Source: Actibacterium mucosum KCTC 23349
Lineage (GTDB): Bacteria; Pseudomonadota; Alphaproteobacteria; Rhodobacterales; Rhodobacteraceae
Assembly (NCBI RefSeq): GCF_000647975.1
Contig: NZ_JFKE01000003.1
Span: 444,206 to 508,205, forward strand
Direction of reading: 5' to 3'
Length of the DNA: 64,000 nt
Below are positions 1 through 8,257 of the stretch, piece after piece (the stretch's first letter is position 1; each line of letters begins with the position of its first letter). Position numbers and translations under genes: made by a program. The notes under the pieces were generated by a model. The model saw nothing but the letters and a program-made list of their open reading frames with translations, did not search any database and had not been told where the DNA came from.

Positions 1-717
1 AGCAGCAGTCGTGCCACCCGGCGACGTGACGTTAACCCGCAGCTGCGCCGGATCTTCGCCGGCTTCTTCTGCAAGCGCACCCGCGCCGCCGACCGTGGCT
101 TTGGCCAACTGCATCGCCAGATCTTCCGACAAGCCCAGTGCCTGACCAGCTGCGGCCATCGCCTCGATCAAATGGAACACGTAAGCTGGGCCCGAGCCAG
201 ACAGCGCCGTAACGGCATCCATCTGCGCCTCGCTTTGCAGGCGCACCACCTGACCAACGGCTGACAGCAGCCCTTGTGCCGTGTCCAGCATAGCGTCAGT
301 GGCGTTTGCATTGCCGATAATCGCGGTGATCCCTTTTGCAATCGCGGCGGGCGTGTTGGGCATGGCGCGAATAACCGGCGTATCTCCGCCCAGCACCTGT
401 TCATAGAAGTGGATCGGCGTACCTGCAGCGACCGACACGAACAAGCTGTCACCATTGCCCATCGGGGCCAGTTGCGGCAGCGCCTCGGCCATCATCTGCG
501 GCTTCACGGCCACCAGAACCACCGCCGGGTCGGCGGGCAGTCCGGTGTTAAGGTGCAACCCGTCAAGCGATTGAAGCCAGTCAGACGGATAGGGATCCTG
601 CACCCAGACACTGCTGGTTGGCAGTCCGCCTGCCAGCCATCCTTGCAACATGGCCGAGCCCATTTTGCCGCAACCCTGCAAGACAAGGCCGCGCGCCGCC
701 AATGCTTGAATATCCAT
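1..717 (-). CDS. proC: Pyrroline-5-carboxylate reductase, C terminus beyond window
   Basis: Catalyses the last step of proline synthesis, NAD(P)H reduction of 1-pyrroline-5-carboxylate, in the cytoplasm. The frame is open from an ATG at 717 to the left window edge, giving 239 codons. Near the N terminus is the Rossmann-type glycine motif (GLVLQGCGKMGSAML). The family signature IRAMPNTPA follows around residue 120. The stretch VTALSGSGPAYVFH at about residue 168 begins the C-terminal helical dimerisation domain. The family is usually 265-275 residues, so about 30 residues are missing beyond the edge. The YbjN-family gene lies 72 bases upstream on the same strand, and the two are probably cotranscribed. 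The identification is firm; only the C terminus is unseen. Confidence 0.95.
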   Translation of the reverse strand, partial: MDIQALAARGLVLQGCGKMGSAMLQGWLAGGLPTSSVWVQDPYPSDWLQSLDGLHLNTGLPADPAVVLVAVKPQMMAEALPQLAPMGNGDSLFVSVAAGTPIHFYEQVLGGDTPVIRAMPNTPAAIAKGITAIIGNANATDAMLDTAQGLLSAVGQVVRLQSEAQMDAVTALSGSGPAYVFHLIEAMAAAGQALGLSEDLAMQLAKATVGGAGALAEEAGEDPAQLRVNVTSPGGTTAA

Positions 718-789
718 GAAATCTCTCCCGCTTTGGGCGCAGCCTAGAACTCGCTGCGCCCCACCGCAATGGGAGAGTTGCGGTGCCGT

Positions 790-1293
790 TTATGCCCGGC
801 CGTAGGCCTCGTCCATGGCGATCCGCATCGCTTCTTCCGGCGACTGATCGGCCCATGAGACCAGCTGAAACGCGGGGTAGAACCTCTCGGATGCGGCCAC
901 GGCGGTGCCGATCATCCGGTCGATCTGGTCGAGGCTGGCAAACTGGCCGCCCGACAGGACCAGACCATAACGATAGACCATCAGACGCTGCGCATTCCAA
1001 TGGCTGAACGCGCCGGCCCAGCACTTGTCGTTGGCCAGGTTCAGGGCTTCGTAAAGTGGCGGCATCTTGTCGGCGGGTGGGTCCATTTCGAAGGTGCAGA
1101 TCAGACGCAGTGTCTCGTCATAGCCCGACCAGGCCAGGGTGATCGAATAGGTGCGCCACTGACCCTCCACCGCCATGGCGATCTGGTCGTCCGCCACTCG
1201 GTCGAAGTCCCACTCGTGATGCTCGGCAATGTGTTCAACAATGTCGATTGGATGCAAATCTTCGGTCTGAAGAAATTCTTCGGATAGCGACAT
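790..1293 (-). CDS. YbjN domain-containing protein
   Basis: A 167-residue soluble acidic protein of the YbjN family, whose fold resembles the type III secretion chaperone/sensory group. Its biochemical role is not settled. I chose the ATG giving MSLSEEFLQ because GAGAGG sits about 7 bases before it. The longer upstream reading starts in poorly conserved, unlikely residues. Typical family stretches are visible: an early aromatic segment (HEWDFDR), a core strand region (YSITLAWSG), and an HWNAQRLMVYRYGL segment followed by a C-terminal helix. It lies just upstream of proC on the same strand. Function unknown; family assignment fairly secure. Confidence 0.85.
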   Translation of the reverse strand: MSLSEEFLQTEDLHPIDIVEHIAEHHEWDFDRVADDQIAMAVEGQWRTYSITLAWSGYDETLRLICTFEMDPPADKMPPLYEALNLANDKCWAGAFSHWNAQRLMVYRYGLVLSGGQFASLDQIDRMIGTAVAASERFYPAFQLVSWADQSPEEAMRIAMDEAYGRA

Positions 1294-1695
1294 GCCCGGC
1301 CTCTCTGTTGTTTGATTTTTGTGGGTGGCAGCCCACAAAAACTAGGTGCCTGCTCTAGAAACGGCGGCAATGCCCGCTGTCCCTACAACATATGGTGGGC
1401 ACAAAGATTCCGGCTGTAAAGCAAAATTTTGTGGATATCCGCAAGAAGTTGTGGATAGATCGAGATATACCCCAATTGGTCGTAAAACCGTCATCTTGGG
1501 AAAGAAGGAAGACGCCGCAGCACGCCACATGGTGCGCTGACCGGAAAGCTCTTCACCCGCGGCAATATCCGCGTTTTCAGGGTTGCATATTGGCTATGAT
1601 GCCGAGGCTTCGGCATGCCGTCGAGAGGGTGCGTGGTTTGGCAGCTCAAAGCCACCGGTCGCGCGCCACCAACAGACCAACATGGCCGAACATCG
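1294..1695. other. Gene-free stretch of about 400 bases
   Basis: No convincing gene on either strand: short open frames here lack a ribosome site and have a low-complexity, Arg/Pro-rich composition typical of chance frames. It separates the promoter side of the YbjN-proC pair from the 3' end of the SDR gene. The only visible structure is a pair of TGTGGATA octamers at 1430-1437 and 1450-1457, exactly 20 bases apart in the same orientation. They match 8 of 9 bases of a DnaA box on the opposite strand. Confidence 0.5.
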
Positions 1696-2463
1696 TCAGG
1701 ATACCGGCAACCCGACTTCCCGCAGCGCCTCTTCGGTTTTCAAAACAAAGTCCGTACCAAGATAGGCGTCGCCCCCATCGCCGGCCAGATACCCCAACGC
1801 CTGCGCGATCCATTCCACCGGCTTATGCACCCCCGGGTCCAGCTGGCTCACAGGATTGATGCCTGACGCGCGAATTTGAACTTGCATCTCGGTTGCCACC
1901 GTACCCGGGCTCAGACCCATCACACGAATTCCCTTCTCGCGCAGTTCTTTGTCGGCGCATCTGGTCAGCGACAAGAGACCGGCCTTGGTGGCGCAGTAAT
2001 GGCTCCAACCTTCCAACGCACCCGTTGCTGCACCTGAACTGATATTGATCACTGTTCCCGTTTTCCTGCGCACCATCCCAGGCAGCACAGCACGCAAAGC
2101 GTTGTAGGCACCGGTCAGGTTGACGTTCGCAACTTTCGCCCATGCCGCCGGATCGCTGTCTTCGATCCGGGCAATCGGTTCGATCAATCCGGCATTGTTG
2201 ATCAACACATCCACGCTGCCGAAACGGTCCATTGCCTTGGCCACGGCCGCATCGACCTGCCCGTAGTCGGCAACGTCGCAAGCAACCGCAAGGGCCTGCC
2301 CCCCGGTGCCTTCGATTTCGGTCGCGAGAGACTGCAGCGCCGCGATGCTCCGTGCGGCCAAAACGACATGCGCACCCCCTGCCGCAAAAAACCGCGCCGC
2401 AGCGGCGCCGATACCCCGGCTTGCGCCAGTTATGAAGATGGTTTTGTTGGTAAACTTCGACAT
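1696..2463 (-). CDS. SDR family oxidoreductase
   Basis: A 255-residue classical short-chain dehydrogenase/reductase. The cofactor loop TGASRGIG is at residues 11-18, NNAG at about 90, a catalytic serine in NISSGAA, and the YCATKAG Tyr-Lys pair at about 155. The start is the ATG preceded by AAAGGAG at 7-8 bases; longer readings cross the divergent promoter region. It is transcribed away from the reductive dehalogenase gene, and their 144-base shared region holds a large inverted repeat. That layout suggests joint regulation, but the substrate cannot be read from sequence. A role in processing a dehalogenation substrate or product is only a guess. Confidence 0.88.
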   Translation of the reverse strand: MSKFTNKTIFITGASRGIGAAAARFFAAGGAHVVLAARSIAALQSLATEIEGTGGQALAVACDVADYGQVDAAVAKAMDRFGSVDVLINNAGLIEPIARIEDSDPAAWAKVANVNLTGAYNALRAVLPGMVRRKTGTVINISSGAATGALEGWSHYCATKAGLLSLTRCADKELREKGIRVMGLSPGTVATEMQVQIRASGINPVSQLDPGVHKPVEWIAQALGYLAGDGGDAYLGTDFVLKTEEALREVGLPVS

Positions 2464-2515
2464 GGCAATCTCCTTTTTGCCCACATACGTACGGTACAAC
2501 GCAAAAGGTTGGTGC

Positions 2516-2546
2516 ACACCCCTTGTGCGCCGCACACAAGAGGTGT
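2516..2546. promoter_or_regulatory. Large inverted repeat between SDR and dehalogenase genes
   Basis: Arms of 14 bases (ACACCCCTTGTGCG and CACACAAGAGGTGT) pair with two mismatches around a 3-base centre. The site is 53 bases before the SDR start and about 60 bases before the dehalogenase start, where a repressor or activator of both genes would sit. The symmetry and length suit a dimeric or tetrameric DNA-binding protein. The cognate regulator is not obvious; the nearest regulator is the LysR gene beyond the dehalogenase. Confidence 0.5.
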
Positions 2547-2607
2547 TGCGGGGGATATTGACCGCGTTCTAGGGTGCCCAAAGAAGGTTTGGTCAGAAGG
2601 CGCGCAG

Positions 2608-5600
2608 GTGAAACTCTTTTCGGACAAGAACCGGCCGGTCCATCTGGGCCCCTACCCTCTGGAAAAGCTCAAACGCGGCCCGATGCCCGATCTTGCCCGC
2701 GTCCACCCAGCCGCGCCCGTCGATTTTCACCGCCTGGACACACCGCATTCGCTGGTCAACGCGATGGGCGAGTACCAGGCGATGATGGATGCAATTCGCG
2801 ACGGGCTGGTTGCGCGTGCGCCATCCACCATTCCGGCTGATCTGCAGGAACGGTCCAACCACCTGAAAGCGTTTGGTTATTTCTCTGACGCCTCGATGGT
2901 GGGTATCACCCCCATCCCCGATGCCGCCCGCCTGTCCACCCCGCGGCGCAACCCCGATATCGACCGGCTGGCCCATGACCTGAAGACGCGGCAAACCAAA
3001 ACGCTGGCCTCGGGCATCGACATGATCATGGCCGATCTCAAAGAGTCGATGGAGGCCCCGCCCAGCACCATCGACACCCACAGCCACGCCATCGTGTTCC
3101 TGTACGAACACCACCGCGATCCGCGCGTGGGCGAACCAGGGACCGAATGGCTGAACGATGTTCAGGACGCCCGTGCCTGCCTGCGCGCCACCGAAACTGC
3201 CTGTGTCATTGCCAATTACCTGCGGGTGCTGGGTTATCCGGCGCGGGCGCATTCGGCCACGTCAACCGATATCGACCTGAACCGCATTACCGTGGCCGCC
3301 GGCCTGGCGCACCCCGCCGCCGGGCGCCCGCACGCGCCGTTCCTTGGTCCCCGCTATGGCGTGGCCCTCGTCACGACAACGTTGGCGCTGGCCGCCGACG
3401 CGCCGCTTGCGCCGCCCAACGAACAGCCCAGCGCCATGCCCGGCTGGTGGATCGGCGCGGGCCACGCCAAATCGGCACTGAACCGTGACCCCTATGCGCG
3501 CCGCGACTATGTGAACGGCGCGCAACCGTTTGAGCGCCTGAGGCGCGTCGACACCCCCACCACCTTTATCGACGAGGCGCACGTGGCCCGCGTGCCCAAA
3601 CGCACCGACATGTTCGCCCGCGCCCAGTTCGGCGATATGGGCAAACCGCTGCAAGAGGGTGCGAAGGGCGGGCATTACGCGCGCAAGGCTGCCCCGTCGA
3701 TGGCCCAGCGTCGGGCGCTCGGCGCGTTCGTCTTGATCCAGGACGGCCCGCCCGACAAACCCGGCCACCGCCCCACCAACCCGCAGACCAATGCCGACAA
3801 CGTCAAGGCCGCCGCGTATTTCCTGGGTGTCGACGCGGTGGGTATCTCGCGCTGTCCCGACTGGGCGTGGTACAGCCACGACGCCACCGGCGCCCCCATC
3901 GACCCGCGCCACGACAACGCCATCTCGATGATCATCGACCAGGGCTACGAAACGATGGAGGGCGCGTCTGGTGATGACTGGATCTCGGTCGCGCAATCTA
4001 TGCGCGCCTATTTGCGGTTCTCGCTTCTGGGTGGCGTGATCGCCAAGCAGATCCGCAATCTTGGCTACGAGGCACGCGCGCACACGGTGATGGACGGCGA
4101 GGTGCTGCAACCGCCGCTGCTGCTTTTAAGCGGGCTGGGCGAGGTCAGCCGCATTGGCGAGGTGATCCTGAACCCCTATCTGGGCCCGCGCCTGAAATCG
4201 GGCGTTGTCACCACCGATATGCCGTTGGCCCATGACAAGCCGATCGATTTCGGCCTGCAGAACTTTTGCGAGAACTGCAACAAATGCGCGCGCGAATGCC
4301 CCTCGGGCGCGATCACCGCCGGGCCGAAATTGATGTTCAACGGCTATGAAATCTGGAAATCCGACAGCCAGAAATGCGCCACCTATCGCGTCACCACCGA
4401 GGGCGGCGCGATGTGCGGGCGGTGTATGAAAACCTGCCCGTGGAACCTGGAGGGCTTGTTCGCCGAGGCGCCGTTCCGTTGGGCCGCGTCGAACATCCCG
4501 GCGCTGGCCCGGCCTTTGGCCAGGCTGGACGACATGGTGGGCAATGGCGGGCTGAACGACACCAAGAAATGGTGGTGGGATATCGAGCTGGCCGATGACG
4601 GCGCCTATCACCCCACCAAAAAACCGCTGAACCGGCGCGACCTGCAAAAAGACCTGGACCTGAAATACGAGGATCAGACGTTGGCCGTTTATCCCGCGCC
4701 GCTGGCCCCGCACCCGTGGCCTTATCCGTTCCCGATGGATCGCGAGGCCGGCATCGAGGCCTATCAGGCCATGGTCACCGCCGAGGAATACCAGCTGAAA
4801 CTGGCGCGCGGCGAGACCGACCACATTCACGAATATCACGTGCCGGGCGACGCGCCGGTACTGCGGGTCGAGGTGGCGAAGGCCCAGAAGATGACCAGCG
4901 ACGTCACCAAATACGAGCTGCGCAGCCTTGATGGCAGCGACCTGCCCGCATGGACCGCCGGCGCGCATCTGGACATTGTCGTGGCGCCCGAATACCTGCG
5001 GCAATATTCGATGTCCGGCGACCCGGCGGACCGGTCGAAATACCAGATCGGCGTGCTGCGCGAGGATGCCGGTCGCGGCGGCTCGGCCCTGATGCATCGC
5101 ATCTTTGCCGAGGGGCGAAAGGTATTTATTTCAAAGCCAATTAACCATTTCACGCTGAAGGAATCGGCCAGCCAGACTTTTCTGATGGGCGGTGGCATTG
5201 GAATCACCCCGATGATCGCCTTTGCCCATCGGCTGCACGCCTTGGGCAAACCGTTTCAGCTGCACTATTCCGCCTCCAGCGCCGCGCAGGCGGGGTTCCT
5301 GGATGACCTGCGGGCCATGGCATGGGCCGACAAGGTGCATCTGCATTTCTCGGATGATGGCACGCGCGCCGATCTTGGCGCCATCCTGTCGGGGTATCGG
5401 CAGGGCTGGCATGTCTATACCTGCGGCCCCGAGCGGTACATGGACGCCGTGATCGCGGCCGCCACCCAGGGCGGGTTTCCCGACGAAGCACGGCATCTGG
5501 AGTATTTCTCGGTCCCCGAACAGCCCGACTACGAAAACCACCCGTTCACGCTGAAACTGCGCGACGGGCGCGTGCTGCACGTGCCGGCGGACAGATCGGC

Positions 5601-5802
5601 CGCCGATGTGTTGAACGAAAACGGGGTGCCGGTGGATGTGAAATGCAGCGACGGCATTTGCGGCGTGTGCAAATGCGGCGTGCTGAGCGGGGACGTGGAA
5701 CATCGCGACTTTGTGCTGTCGAAAAAGCAGCGCGCAACCACGATGATCCTGTGCCAGTCGCGGGCGGCCGACCCCGATGGCGAAATCGGGATCGACCTGT
5801 AA
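2608..5802 (+). CDS. Catabolic reductive dehalogenase with fused FMN/NAD(P)H/[2Fe-2S] reductase
   Basis: A predicted cobalamin-dependent dehalogenase of 1064 residues. The GTG start is chosen because AGAAGG lies 7 bases upstream. There is no twin-arginine signal, so the enzyme should be cytoplasmic, unlike respiratory RdhA. Residues 554-565 (CENCNKCARECP) form one [4Fe-4S] site; Cys590, Cys603, Cys606 and Cys610 form the second. After a linker comes a phthalate-dioxygenase-reductase-like module: RQYS flavin motif at 798, GGGIGITP nucleotide motif at 861, YTCGP near 935, and a plant-type [2Fe-2S] motif with Cys1013, 1018, 1021 and 1049. This is the architecture of self-sufficient catabolic dehalogenases (BhbA/Jhaorihella type), which remove halogen from aromatics with NAD(P)H. 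Epoxyqueuosine reductase (QueG) shares the cobalamin/[4Fe-4S] core but is much shorter and lacks this module. No membrane anchor or cobalamin genes are nearby. The halogenated substrate is unknown. Confidence 0.9.
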   Translation: MKLFSDKNRPVHLGPYPLEKLKRGPMPDLARVHPAAPVDFHRLDTPHSLVNAMGEYQAMMDAIRDGLVARAPSTIPADLQERSNHLKAFGYFSDASMVGITPIPDAARLSTPRRNPDIDRLAHDLKTRQTKTLASGIDMIMADLKESMEAPPSTIDTHSHAIVFLYEHHRDPRVGEPGTEWLNDVQDARACLRATETACVIANYLRVLGYPARAHSATSTDIDLNRITVAAGLAHPAAGRPHAPFLGPRYGVALVTTTLALAADAPLAPPNEQPSAMPGWWIGAGHAKSALNRDPYARRDYVNGAQPFERLRRVDTPTTFIDEAHVARVPKRTDMFARAQFGDMGKPLQEGAKGGHYARKAAPSMAQRRALGAFVLIQDGPPDKPGHRPTNPQTNADNVKAAAYFLGVDAVGISRCPDWAWYSHDATGAPIDPRHDNAISMIIDQGYETMEGASGDDWISVAQSMRAYLRFSLLGGVIAKQIRNLGYEARAHTVMDGEVLQPPLLLLSGLGEVSRIGEVILNPYLGPRLKSGVVTTDMPLAHDKPIDFGLQNFCENCNKCARECPSGAITAGPKLMFNGYEIWKSDSQKCATYRVTTEGGAMCGRCMKTCPWNLEGLFAEAPFRWAASNIPALARPLARLDDMVGNGGLNDTKKWWWDIELADDGAYHPTKKPLNRRDLQKDLDLKYEDQTLAVYPAPLAPHPWPYPFPMDREAGIEAYQAMVTAEEYQLKLARGETDHIHEYHVPGDAPVLRVEVAKAQKMTSDVTKYELRSLDGSDLPAWTAGAHLDIVVAPEYLRQYSMSGDPADRSKYQIGVLREDAGRGGSALMHRIFAEGRKVFISKPINHFTLKESASQTFLMGGGIGITPMIAFAHRLHALGKPFQLHYSASSAAQAGFLDDLRAMAWADKVHLHFSDDGTRADLGAILSGYRQGWHVYTCGPERYMDAVIAAATQGGFPDEARHLEYFSVPEQPDYENHPFTLKLRDGRVLHVPADRSAADVLNENGVPVDVKCSDGICGVCKCGVLSGDVEHRDFVLSKKQRATTMILCQSRAADPDGEIGIDL

Positions 5803-5838
5803 CCCCCCAAGGGGAACATGGGACGGACGGGGGGGCTG

Positions 5839-6252
5839 TTACTCGGCGTTGGGCATGGCCATGAAGATCGACGAGTTGGGCAGGTCAAACGTCGAATCCC
5901 GCACCGGGATGTGCTGCTGATAGTCCGGATCGCTTAGCAGTCCGGGCAAGGTTTTCTTCGGGTCGGACACCGACCAGATATTTACAACCTTGGCGTCCAG
6001 GTTACCGCGCAGCTTTTGCGCGATCTGCAACGAGTTCAGCTGCACCAACCCATGTTTGGCTGCAACCGGTCCCACCTTGTCGAAATAGACTTTGGCGTCG
6101 GCGGGGGTTTTGCCCTCTTTCAGAATCAGGACATCGACCAGAAAGAATTCAGGCGCACCTTCGGCGGTTGCGGGCGCGGCCGAAAGGCTGATGGCGGTGG
6201 CGGCGGCACCCACGAGGGCCATCGCCCGTGCCAGAACGGAACGTCGGTTCAT
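5839..6252 (-). CDS. Exported small protein, DUF1330/dimeric alpha-beta barrel-like
   Basis: A 137-residue protein with a clear export signal: MNRRSVLARAMAL, a hydrophobic stretch, then ATAEGAP, with likely cleavage after ATA. The RR pair could make it a Tat substrate. The mature part is about 110 residues with strand-helix alternation resembling the dimeric alpha-beta barrel (DUF1330/EthD-like) group. The ATG used has CAGGAG 8 bases upstream. It is divergent from a LysR gene 117 bases away. It resembles the exported protein at 26723..27442, which is also divergent from a LysR gene. Function unknown. Confidence 0.75.
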   Translation of the reverse strand: MNRRSVLARAMALVGAAATAISLSAAPATAEGAPEFFLVDVLILKEGKTPADAKVYFDKVGPVAAKHGLVQLNSLQIAQKLRGNLDAKVVNIWSVSDPKKTLPGLLSDPDYQQHIPVRDSTFDLPNSSIFMAMPNAE

Positions 6253-6369
6253 GATAAGTCTCCTGTTTGATTTTGCGCAGAAGGTGTTTTCCTGCGCGGC
6301 TTGCCCTAAAAAGGTTAAGCAGCAAGAATGCTTATGCAATATAGGCACTTAGGACAGTTTGGTGCATCA

Positions 6370-7272
6370 ATGCGACATCTGAATTGGGATGATCTTCGGC
6401 TTTTTAAATCCTTGATCGAGGCCGGCACAGTCAGGCAGGCGGGTGAAGATTTGGGCATCAGCCATTCCACTGTTGCCCGTAGAATCTCCCACCTGGAAGA
6501 CGTCGTTGGGTTACCGCTGGTGTCTCGTCACCGCGGCGAATACGTGTTGACCGAAGCGGGGCGAGACATGTTGAACGTGGCGCGTCAGATTAACAGCTCT
6601 GTCACAGGACTTGAGCGCCGAGCGGTTGGTCAATCGCAGGACCTTACCGGCGAGATTCGGCTCTCGATGGTTGATGCTATGATCCATTCCCCCATTATGG
6701 CCGCCCTCAAGGTTTTCTGTGCCACATACAGCTGCATTCATCTGGAACTGGATCTGCGCAATTGTGTGGCTGATTTGGACCGGCACGAGGCAGACCTTGC
6801 GTTGCGCTTCACCAAGGAACCGGACGAGCACCTGATCGGGCGAAAGCTGGTACAATGTGGCACAGCCGTTTACGCCAGCAAAACTTACGCGATGCGGTTT
6901 CGCGATGAGGGGTCCGAATTCACGCCGCAATGGATCGGTTTTCAACCGCAGAATGCCTCGAAAGCGTGGCGCGAAAGAACGCCCTACCCAAGTGCGCCGA
7001 TCGTCGGGACTATCGCCAGCTTGGCAGGTCAAATGGCCGCGTGCAAAGCGGAAATGGGTATGGCAACATTGCCCTGTTTCATGGCGGAACCGGATGACCA
7101 ATTGGAGCGATTGTCCGAGGTTCGGCACCCTCCGCATTATGCCCTTTGGGTTCTGCGCCACCCCGACCTGCGCCGTAATGCACGTGTTCAGGTTCTGGTG
7201 GATTTCCTGTCGAGCCATTTCAAGGAAAATGCCAGAGGTTATATTGGCCCTTCCGGTCAGGTCCAGTCATAA
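6370..7272 (+). CDS. LysR family transcriptional regulator
   Basis: A 300-residue LysR-type regulator. The winged helix-turn-helix occupies residues 3-65 (LRLFKSLIEAGTVRQAGEDL, STVARRISHLE), followed by the linker helix and a periplasmic-binding-protein-like effector domain. I prefer the ATG giving MRHLNWDDL; an in-frame ATG 14 codons upstream is less typical of the family. Divergent placement suggests it controls the exported protein at 5839..6252. Its effector domain is close to that of the LysR at 25734..26594 (shared segments around ADLALRF, MPC/LPC and HPDLR near the C terminus). Its 3' end overlaps the convergent LysR by 16 bases. Confidence 0.9.
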   Translation: MRHLNWDDLRLFKSLIEAGTVRQAGEDLGISHSTVARRISHLEDVVGLPLVSRHRGEYVLTEAGRDMLNVARQINSSVTGLERRAVGQSQDLTGEIRLSMVDAMIHSPIMAALKVFCATYSCIHLELDLRNCVADLDRHEADLALRFTKEPDEHLIGRKLVQCGTAVYASKTYAMRFRDEGSEFTPQWIGFQPQNASKAWRERTPYPSAPIVGTIASLAGQMAACKAEMGMATLPCFMAEPDDQLERLSEVRHPPHYALWVLRHPDLRRNARVQVLVDFLSSHFKENARGYIGPSGQVQS

Positions 7273-8159
7273 GACGACAGCTTGTCGCGCAGGAAATCGA
7301 CAAAAACGCGGGTCTTTGCCGGTATATGTTGTCGATGAGCCATGACAGCCTGAACGGGGCTGACCGCAGTGCGCGAATCCTCCGGTGCAAAGACGGGTTG
7401 CAACCGGCCATCGGCCAGGAACTCGCCTACCAACCAGATCGGCAACATGCAAACTCCCAAACCGTTCAGCGCAGCGGCAAGAAGGCCTTCGCCGCTATCG
7501 CAATAGAACGGTCCTGCGGCGCGAACTTGTTGCTCTGCCCCGCCTTGCAGGATTTTCCAGTTGTTGGTTCCCGGGCTGCCGCGAAACAAAAGGCAATCGT
7601 GGTTTTCCAGATCCTGCACGCTCTTTGGAGCGCCGCGTCGCTCCAGGTACAGGGGGCTGGCGCAGACGATGGACGAAGACATCGCCAAACGCGTTGCAAC
7701 GAGGCTGGAATCCGGCAATTGGCCCAGCCTGATTGCGACGTCAAACCCCTGCCCAATCAGGTCCTCCATCCGGTCCGTCAAAGCCAGTCCAAACGTTATG
7801 TCGGGATACTTCTCCCGGAACTCCGATAGGTAAGGCGCGACGTATCGCTGAGCGAAAGAGGCCGGTGCGGCCAGTCGAAACAAGCCGGAGGGGACGTTCG
7901 TCAGGTCACGTATGGCAAGCGCGGCCTCGTCCAGTTCGGTCACGATTTGCCGCGCACGTTCGAAGTAGATCCGCCCGGCCTCGGTCAGCTGCAGCCGGCG
8001 GGTCGAACGCTGCAACAGGCGCGCGTCCAGCCGATCTTCCAGTTTCGACAACATACGTGATGCCGATGATTGCGGAATACTCAGCCGCGCCCCACCGCGG
8101 GAAATGCTGTTTTCCTCGACAACATTAACGAACAGGCGCAGTGCCATTTCATTATCCAT
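7257..8159 (-). CDS. LysR family transcriptional regulator
   Basis: A 300-residue regulator of the CrgA/DmlR-like LysR subgroup. Its DNA-binding domain (residues 1-60) carries VNVVEENSISRGGARL and the subgroup hallmark STRRLQLTEAG. The remainder is the inducer-binding domain. It is divergent from the SDR-GST pair at 8258..9810, with 98 bases between the starts, so it most likely controls that pair. In the shared region TTTTGGAT and ATCCAAAA form an 8-base inverted repeat. It converges tail to tail with the preceding LysR gene. Effector unknown. Confidence 0.9.
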   Translation of the reverse strand: MDNEMALRLFVNVVEENSISRGGARLSIPQSSASRMLSKLEDRLDARLLQRSTRRLQLTEAGRIYFERARQIVTELDEAALAIRDLTNVPSGLFRLAAPASFAQRYVAPYLSEFREKYPDITFGLALTDRMEDLIGQGFDVAIRLGQLPDSSLVATRLAMSSSIVCASPLYLERRGAPKSVQDLENHDCLLFRGSPGTNNWKILQGGAEQQVRAAGPFYCDSGEGLLAAALNGLGVCMLPIWLVGEFLADGRLQPVFAPEDSRTAVSPVQAVMAHRQHIPAKTRVFVDFLRDKLSSYDWT

Positions 8160-8170
8160 ATTATTGCCCT

Positions 8171-8218
8171 TTTTGGATTTATCTAAGTCTAATCGGTTTA
8201 CTTATCCAAAACCTAGGT
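8171..8218. promoter_or_regulatory. Candidate LysR-type control region
   Basis: Between the LysR and SDR starts, TTTTGGAT (8171-8178) is repeated inverted as ATCCAAAA (8204-8211). It is followed at once by the 8-base palindrome ACCTAGGT (8211-8218). The region is AT-rich against a GC-rich background. Position and symmetry fit a LysR recognition and activation site, but the assignment rests on context only. Confidence 0.4.
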
Positions 8219-8257
8219 ACGCCCCATCTCCTTGTCAACGCAACCAAGGAGAGCGAC

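Noticed and set aside
1392-1859. Possible small plus-strand gene in the gene-free stretch
   Set aside because: It runs into the antisense of the SDR gene, has no ribosome site and no recognisable domain.
2608-5802. Respiratory (membrane) reductive dehalogenase
   Set aside because: No Tat signal, no anchor-protein gene, and a fused soluble reductase point to a cytoplasmic catabolic enzyme.
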